DNA of 64,000 nucleotides from Cordia subcordata (taxonomy: Eukaryota > Streptophyta > Magnoliopsida > Boraginales > Cordiaceae): assembly GCA_028554755.1 (NCBI GenBank), contig JAPTOF010000005.1, positions 6,333,501-6,397,500 on the forward strand. Reading direction: 5' to 3'. Each line of letters opens with the position of its first letter. The first letter of the stretch is position 1. This document shows positions 58,187 to 64,000 of this stretch, one piece after another. The notes under the pieces are model-generated. The model was not told the DNA's origin. It saw only the letters and a program-made list of their open reading frames with translations, and did no database searches. Both the position numbers and the translations under genes were made by a program.

Positions 58187-59116
58187 AGATGGTTCGTATG
58201 AAATATTGATAGCCTACCCTTCCGGAGCGGTCAAGATCAAGGACTTGAAGGATGGCCGAGAGTTAACTAATAAATGGGCAGTGCCTGAAGCATGCATATG
58301 ATCCGAGCATGGCTCGTGTGGCAGTTTTAATGCTTCAAGACCCCATCTATGGAGGTTGAAGAAGAGTTGATGTTCGCCTGGCTAACGGCATGGTTGTTAG
58401 TGCTACTAGGAGACAACTTAGGTTTAATTTTGCAATTTTGCACTTATTTAATTTTCCTTTCTTTTATTTTCTTTCTCTTTCTTGCACCCATACCAAAGTG
58501 TCGAATCCCAATCTTTTGTCCATTAAATTACATTGTTGCTATTTGTTGTACATACCAATGCAAGCATGCATAGGCAATGCTATTAACCTTTTTTTTTTTT
58601 TTGAGTGTTTGCGAAGTGTGAGTTACAGAGTCAGTAGTATGGTGATTTATCATTGGCATGGAGAGCTTCAAAGAACACAGAGTTATATCTATCCTTTCTC
58701 TACTTGTCCCTTTATTTCTACCCTGTCCCTACAACCCTTACTTACTTTCCAATGCCAATTTGTTTGTTTATGGCTTTGTTTTATTTGCTTGAGGACAAGC
58801 AAAGTTCAGGTTTGGGGGTGTGGGGGTTTGGTCTTATTGTTTTTATGTTTTCTTAGGATATATTGCGTTATGTGCTTGACAATGGTGAAAATTTTTCAAA
58901 TTTTAATACATGTAGAGTTGTTTATCTCTTGGTTGATCATTGTGTTGGCTAATGCGGTTGACTCAATTGATTAGTGAATATGAGTAGCATCGTGGGGAAG
59001 TGAATGGAGTAAAGAGAAAACCAAGACTTGGAGGAGATGCCCTTGAAAAAAAAGAAAGCCTAAAACTTGAATCCAAATAGGTCAAACTCAAATTTCGTTT
59101 ATATTAGTCAAGAACT
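58187..59116 (+). other. Athila 3' untranslated region and polypurine-like tract
   Basis: Contains CTTGAGGACAAGCAAAGTTC then GGTTTGGGGGTGTGGGGG (58809-58826), the usual Athila 3' landmarks. A normal 3' LTR should start close by. Instead about 290 bases of non-coding sequence follow and the inverted LTR begins at 59117. The last bases before it, GTCAAGAAC, pair with the bases after the left LTR (GTTCTTGG). Confidence 0.75.
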
Positions 59117-60960
59117 TGATGTGACTTCTTGAATGTAAGCTCTAAAGACCCGTAAGCTCATGGATCGGTGTAGTAGAGTGTGTGCGAGAACGGGTGTCGA
59201 ACCACAGGGAGGCTAGTTGGTAAAGTGGATTCTATGCTCGTGTGTCCTAAAGGTGCTGAAAAGAAAGCCTATACTAAGCATATTTTTAGAATTTTGGATT
59301 AATGGGAGCTCGAGAGTAAGAAAATAAAACTACACTATGAGAATGGAAAATGGGGAAAAAAGCTAATCTAAAGGGAACTAACAAATGCAAAGGTATTAAG
59401 GTGACTACGACTTATAAATGAGTGATTCTATACTCAAATTCTATGGGATTAAAGGATGGTAGCTTACTATAGTGATTGCTTTTAGCTAGGTTGCTAATTA
59501 GTGTCCTAATTTCCCCTAAGACTTGGTGCAACTCCGTCACTAGGCGGCGCCTCCTAGAGCTACGGTGTGGTCCTTATAACCTAGGGCCTTAAGAATGACT
59601 AACTAGCTCTGTAGGTGACTTAGAATGAACCTATTCTAGTACCTAAACCATTGGCTAGATTTAAAGCCAAGACCTAGTGTTGCTAAGGTCAACTAAACCT
59701 ATCCGAAAACCTATTGGCTGGATTTAAAGCCAAAGAAGACTCGACCTAGGCTAGCCCTAAATTACCTGCCATCATTCTAAGATCACTACAGTGGGATTTA
59801 ACTTGCTAGCACATTCATACATGTTCTAGGCCAAGGTGTTCGTGAATAATGGAATCTATTCAACTACCAATTATCGTCATGCTCATATTACACCATTAGA
59901 ATTGATTAAGAACCAACATGTATGCATTATTGAAGTCATATTCACTACTTGGTACGTAAACATACATATAGACATGAATATAAGCATTACTCACTTCATA
60001 GCATCCATATATAAACACATAGACATGATTACATCACGGATTATACGTGTTTAGTAACAAATAGACTTCAGTTTATACACATGCTACTCATTTAGGCATT
60101 TTATCAAACACTTAGACATGAATAAGAAGATAACCATTTGAATAAGAAAATCAAAACATGTAGATATTAAGCCATCAAATCCTATATCATAAGTGTATAT
60201 AGTTAAGCCATTATGTAACTAAATCACCTTGAGCAAGTCCACTCAATCATGATAGAAAATAAAATGAAAAAGAGATTATGAAGCTTCCCTTTCATCCTAG
60301 CTAATCTTGTACAAAGCTTTTGAGCAAACTTGAATCTAAATGTTTGAAACCCTCTAAATCAAAATTGATTGAAGGTGATATATGTGTGAGAGAGTGTGTG
60401 TGAAGGGAGTGGAAACTAGGGTTAAATGTGTGAGATTTTAGGTGTGAAGTGTGTATGTTGGGTCTCAAGTCTCCTCTGATATGTAAAATTCGGGCTTTAT
60501 TTATAATTTTCAGCCCATTACCGGGTGATCGGCTCTGGAAGGGTAGTCGACCGGCAATTTTCGGTAGCTATCTGGAGTGGCCGGTCAATCGGCTTAAAGG
60601 AGGAACTCGACCGCAATTTTTTATGGCTTTCTAACGCGGCCGGTCAACCTCTAGGTCGTCCGGCCAACTTTTCTTCCTCCATTCTTTGTCTTTCGACCTC
60701 TGATCTTCTCCCCTTGACCTATGCCTCTTCCATCTTCATCACCATCAATGTCAAATCTCAATCTTAACCCACAGTTCACCTAAATCATTGAAAACAAGCA
60801 ATTAGTGTAGCATTTGTCTCTTTAACTCAACTACGTACAATTGTCTACGCTTAAGCCTATTCTTAGCATAAGTACTACAATAATGCATCTTCATAAGCAC
60901 TGAACACCTCTAAAATCAAGAAAGAATATCATGCAAACACACACAAAACACAACATATCA
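59117..60960 (-). repeat. Athila right LTR, inverted
   Basis: 1844 bases beginning TGATGTGACTTCTTG and ending CAACATATCA, the reverse complement of 50454-52331 along its whole length with substitutions. The TATA box (60498-60505, minus strand) and the GTCGAC cluster (60525-60670) are present in mirror order. A 72-codon frame appears on opposite strands in the two LTRs (51396-51614 minus, 59836-60054 plus), confirming the inversion. Confidence 0.9.
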
Positions 60961-63280
60961 AGTTCCATATTTTTTGCAATTGAAAAATCATGCTTATTTT
61001 GACTTGTGTAGAGAGAATCTTTCCTGCAAATTTGTTCATGATGGAACTTTAGGAAAAAAGTTGGGTTCAAAATCTACGGTTGAAATTTTTGTTGAGAATA
61101 TTGGTTGAAAATCATATGTTGATATTAATTGGCCTGCATATTTTGAACATTGTAGAAAGTTTACTTATCCTGCCACTTTGAGGTATATTTTGAGATATTA
61201 TAGTATGGCTACCTTTTCATTGTTAGGTAAGAGATTCAATTGTCCAAATTAGGTTTAATCTTGCATTTGATTGCTACAAAAAAAAAAAACTAAGTCTAAG
61301 TTTTTTGGGTTGATGGATATTCTATTTAGTTTGTCAATCAATAAGTGTAATTTGACTATGAGTTTCATCGATGATGAATATGCTGCTTTATTGCTTCTTC
61401 GCGCAATTATTATAATCATCTTGATGACTTTTGAGATGAGAGTTGAATTGGTTGCATGTCTTGAATTTAATCGAAAAACAGGGAAAGATGTTGTTTCTTT
61501 ATTTTTGCAGATGGAATCCTGACTAGCTACTGTGAGACGCATGAGGAATATATTTCATGCACAATTGATAGAACACATAGAGTTTCGAGACCACATACCC
61601 CCTTAATGAATTTCAAGAAAGTCTTCGTCCTCTTTTTTCATTTTTTGTTTATTATTTTATTTTCTTAATTTTATTTTTTCTCCACATTGAGCACAATATG
61701 AGTTTTAAGTATGGGGGAGAGAGTACTTTTTACCTTTTTGTTGAAGGCAAAAAAAGAATAAAAAAGAAAAGGAAAATATGCTTAATTGTGTTAATTCTAA
61801 TTGTCTATTTTCCCTCTTTTCTTTTTGGGAAAAAAAATTGGCTTTTTTTTAATTAAAAATCAAGGTTTTCATACTCAAGAAGCTTGAATTGGTTGCAAAG
61901 GTAAGTTGGTACATCCGGTCAAGCCATCTCCATTGTATTTAGTTGCCTTTGATAGTTACCTTTATTAGGGTGCTTAAATCTTGCTTAATCTTTACTTGGG
62001 ATTAAAAATTTGCATGTGCTTAAATTGAAAAGCAATGCCTAGCTTGAGTTTGGTGCGTGCTTGCCTTGATTTATTTTTTGTAGTAAAATTGTGAAAAGTA
62101 AGTACCTAGGAAAATTATGTTGGGGCTGAGTCCACTCCTGCAAACGTTTGTTGTAAAGTGCGATGTAAATGTGAAAATAGGGTGCAAAAATGAAAAAAAG
62201 ATGAAAAATCCAGGGAAAAAAAGAAAGAGAAAAAATGCAATACAAAATGCAAAAGAAAAAGAGAGGAAAAAAATAGAAATTAAAAAAGAAAAAGTGCCTT
62301 CGTTCTTGAAAAGTTTGGCCTACAATGGGACCACGAAATCAAAGTTATGTAAGCAAAGTTGTGTTATGGAAGTTGAGTTGTAATAATCACGAATTTGAGC
62401 AGTGGAAGTGGACTAGCTTTCTGGCAGCTGAGCCTAGGTACAAACTTGTTTTTCTTGAGGAAAGTTGCACATTAAGGCAGTACTTTCGATTTCCCTTTTT
62501 TGCATTGGTATAATCATACTTGGCTTTAATCTTTTTTTGTGTATTTAATCAGTGCAAGGTTCATTTACCTAGTATTTGGGTGCTATTGGGGTAACTTGTG
62601 CATATGGTGGTCCTTGTTTTGTCTTGCTAAATCCGGCTTACTTTTGCATGCCTCTTCAAGTTTTAATGAGTTGTGGTGGAGAGATTTTTGAAGAGTTGTG
62701 TGCCTATGTTTACTATGTGATGAGGTTAGGATGCATTCTTAAGGTTGCAAGTTGAAGCATTGCAAAATGGTGAGGAAAGAAAGTAGCTTAGTTTTTGTGT
62801 TTGGAATGAACTTTTAGATTGTTTGCTTGACGCAACATGCTTAAACTCATTATGGATGAATAACTTGTGTTAAAAATTGGATTTTGAATAGATTTATTCT
62901 TGTGTTGAATGATGAAAAGAATAGAAGTTTGGGATAATTGTTGTAAGCTCAAGTTCGTTAAGATGATTTTGAGGTTGAGTATCAAGTTCTTAAGATAATT
63001 GTGAGGTTAAGAATGGAGTGTTGCATGTTTTTAAGTGTTCTTTGCAAACTGTGTTTCATGAATTAAGCTATTGGAGGTTCGGTTTTGAAAAGAAAGTTAT
63101 AGAAACATTAGTTTTGTGCTTGAGAATGTGGTATTATTTCATGAATATGCTTATTCCTGGGTTTTGAAGAACTAGCATTTAACTTGGCAAACAACATTGT
63201 TTGTCAATCTTAAATGTGTACTTTATGTTCTTAACTATTTTCATGCTCGAGGGCAAGCGTGCACTAAGTGTAGGGGCATT
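60961..63280 (+). other. Outer element interior, right part
   Basis: Resumes after the Athila insertion. Decayed frames (61271-61522) suggest an old accessory ORF but match nothing I recognise. GAGCACAATATGAGTTTTAAG then TATGGGGGAGAG (about 61687-61723) and CTCGAGGGCAAGCGTGCAC (63246-63264) are 3' landmarks of Athila/Tat-like elements. The PPT lies just before 63281. Confidence 0.5.
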
Positions 63281-63374
63281 TGATAAGTCCGAAATAAGTT
63301 TTTAATTCATAGTTATTTGTGCTTAATTCTATAATTGAATGCTTCCTAATTGGTGCTTTTATGCATTTTTGCAT
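63281..63374 (+). repeat. Outer element 3' LTR, truncated
   Basis: TGATAAGTCCGAAATAAG through GGTGCTTTTATGCAT matches the first 94 bases of the 5' LTR at 45719, then similarity stops. Confidence 0.8.
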
Positions 63375-63485
63375 AAAATCCCATTTTGCTAAACTTCGAC
63401 ATTAAGTAAGAGTGCCTCGCAATTTCGACTTCATTAGTTGTGGTAGTGGACATTCTTTTCTTGAAAAGCGATTCAAACCTCGCAA

Positions 63486-63719
63486 TCATATGAGGCCACA
63501 TGATTCAAACCTCTGGCATTCACTACTAATGTCGCATCCTCCCGTCCTAAATGATACACGACAAAGCGAACCCTCCCTATTATAGTTGGATACAACGTAG
63601 GTACGGGCATCAGGAGAATGGGAAATGACTTCCACATGCGCAAGCGACGAATGCAATTGAATTTGCCTTTTGATCTTATTGAACATTGTTCGAGGGAAAA
63701 TCATATAAGCATACTTCAA
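63486..63719 (-). pseudogene. FAR1/FRS-like (MULE-derived) fragment with SWIM-type motif
   Basis: The minus strand encodes 77 residues with YMIFPRTMFNKIKRQIQL, a variable middle and then ECQRFESCGLI. This order resembles the C-terminal part of FAR1-related (Mutator transposase-derived) proteins, where a short basic stretch is followed by a SWIM zinc finger. The frame stops just where the last Cys and His should follow. It is a fragment and the call rests on short motifs. Confidence 0.45.
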
Positions 63720-63772
63720 GGAGTTGGGTTTATTGTTATCTAATTTACTCCATTTGGAGTTAGTTTTCCAGA

Positions 63773-63907
63773 ATGACTAGCAAAAAGAAAATAAGAAGAA
63801 ATGCTATTGAGCCACCTTACGATATTACCTGTTTCATGTCCAAAGAAGCTGCTGACCGGCATGAGAATATGAAGAAATTGCCCATACACTATGAAAAATT
63901 TTTTTGA
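63773..63907 (+). other. Short ORF at the right edge, possible retroelement accessory ORF start
   Basis: 44 codons from ATG 63773 to TGA 63905 contain ITCFMSKEAADRHENMKK. The F.S.EA..R pattern is like the opening of plant-retroelement accessory proteins. It is short and next to a poly-T run. I would not call it a gene without more. Confidence 0.25.
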
Positions 63908-64000
63908 TTTCATAATAAAAAAGAAGACCTCAACCCTACCATATGCTGTCTCCAACGTAAATCGATACTCTGTACATGTTGAATCAAGAAAATGGGAAAC

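Larger units (their letters stand above)
50454..60960 (+). mobile_element. Athila-clade Gypsy element bounded by INVERTED LTRs
   Basis: Gag-pol reads on the plus strand from a PBS at 52338 to a PPT-like tract at 58811-58826. The left LTR (50454-52331) is in normal orientation. The right LTR (59117-60960) is its reverse complement. Outer ends are T(C/G)ATATG and CATATCA. Flanks are AGTTA and AGTTC, a possible 4-of-5 target duplication. Between the PPT and the inverted LTR lie about 290 bases of 3'-UTR-like sequence. Coding parts have many stops. The structure is discussed in the findings. Confidence 0.85.
45719..63374 (+). mobile_element. Outer non-autonomous Athila/Tat-like element, nested and 3'-truncated
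   Basis: The 5' LTR (45719-49214) starts TGATAAGT and is followed by the PBS at 49220. The 3' LTR starts identically at 63281 after a PPT-like AGTGTAGGGGCATT and is lost after about 63374. The interior (49215-50453 plus 60961-63280) is split by the Athila element. It holds no gag-pol, only a short leader ORF and decayed frames, so it is LARD-like. It is the oldest layer of the nest. Confidence 0.75.

Noticed and set aside
58349..58974. Overlapping hydrophobic frames after Athila integrase
   Set aside because: They fall in the element's 3' UTR with poly-T and pyrimidine runs. The membrane-like character comes from T-rich sequence.
1..64000. tRNA and rRNA genes
   Set aside because: No cloverleaf with A/B boxes and no rRNA signature was noticed by eye. 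A tRNAscan and Rfam search would be decisive.

Overview
This window is flowering-plant nuclear DNA, probably from a eudicot. The evidence is one GT-AG-spliced plant gene, the tail of a plant ZRF1/DNAJC2-type gene, and a dense set of nested LTR retrotransposons of plant clades (Copia, Tat-type and Athila-type Ty3/Gypsy, a gag-only TR-GAG element). I cannot name the species. Two host loci are visible: the 3' end of a ZRF1/DNAJC2-like coding region (3-587, broken by an in-frame stop) and a six-exon receptor-kinase-like pseudokinase gene on the minus strand (37318-41113). Nearly all the rest is mobile DNA or its relics.

Layout. 588-4304: AT-rich intergenic DNA ending in an old LTR-like relic. 4305-13882: a complete Copia element with 1.3-kb LTRs, AGGAG target duplications, PBS, PPT, broken gag and pol, and an extra 3' ORF after RNase H. 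14458-23583: a minus-strand Tat-type Gypsy element with an LTR, degraded gag-pol, and an additional ORF on the opposite strand with its own TATA box. 23584-25300: a Copia-type LTR. 26236-26930: an inverted, decayed copy of the last kinase exon and its 3' flank. 28570-32720: a 4.15-kb gag-only element with ATAAT target duplications and two internal tandem arrays. 34423-36290: Copia-LTR and possible LINE relics. 37318-41113: the pseudokinase gene. 41134-42433: a Tourist-like MITE, an endogenous caulimovirid fragment and a duplicated kinase exon-1 piece. 43281-45133: four tandem copies of a 463-bp unit.

45719 to about 63374: a nested complex. The outer layer is a large non-autonomous Athila/Tat-like element. 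Its 5' LTR carries a minus-strand solo LTR (46685-48864, GTGCC duplications). Its interior carries an Athila-clade element (50454-60960) whose two LTRs are in INVERTED orientation, unlike any normal LTR retrotransposon. The right edge holds a FAR1/FRS-like fragment.

How the parts relate. The retroelements are decayed. Many nonsense codons can be read as C-to-T or G-to-A changes (CAG/CAA to TAG/TAA, TGG to TGA), the pattern expected from deamination of methylated, silenced DNA. The kinase locus has shed at least two partial copies nearby. Clusters of a palindromic CCGGTCGACC-type motif occur upstream of the TATA region in the LTRs of both the Copia and the Athila element, and again ahead of the Copia extra ORF. 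The strongest leads for something unusual are the inverted-LTR Athila structure, the extra ORFs (sense in Copia, antisense in Tat), and the shared GTCGAC clusters.
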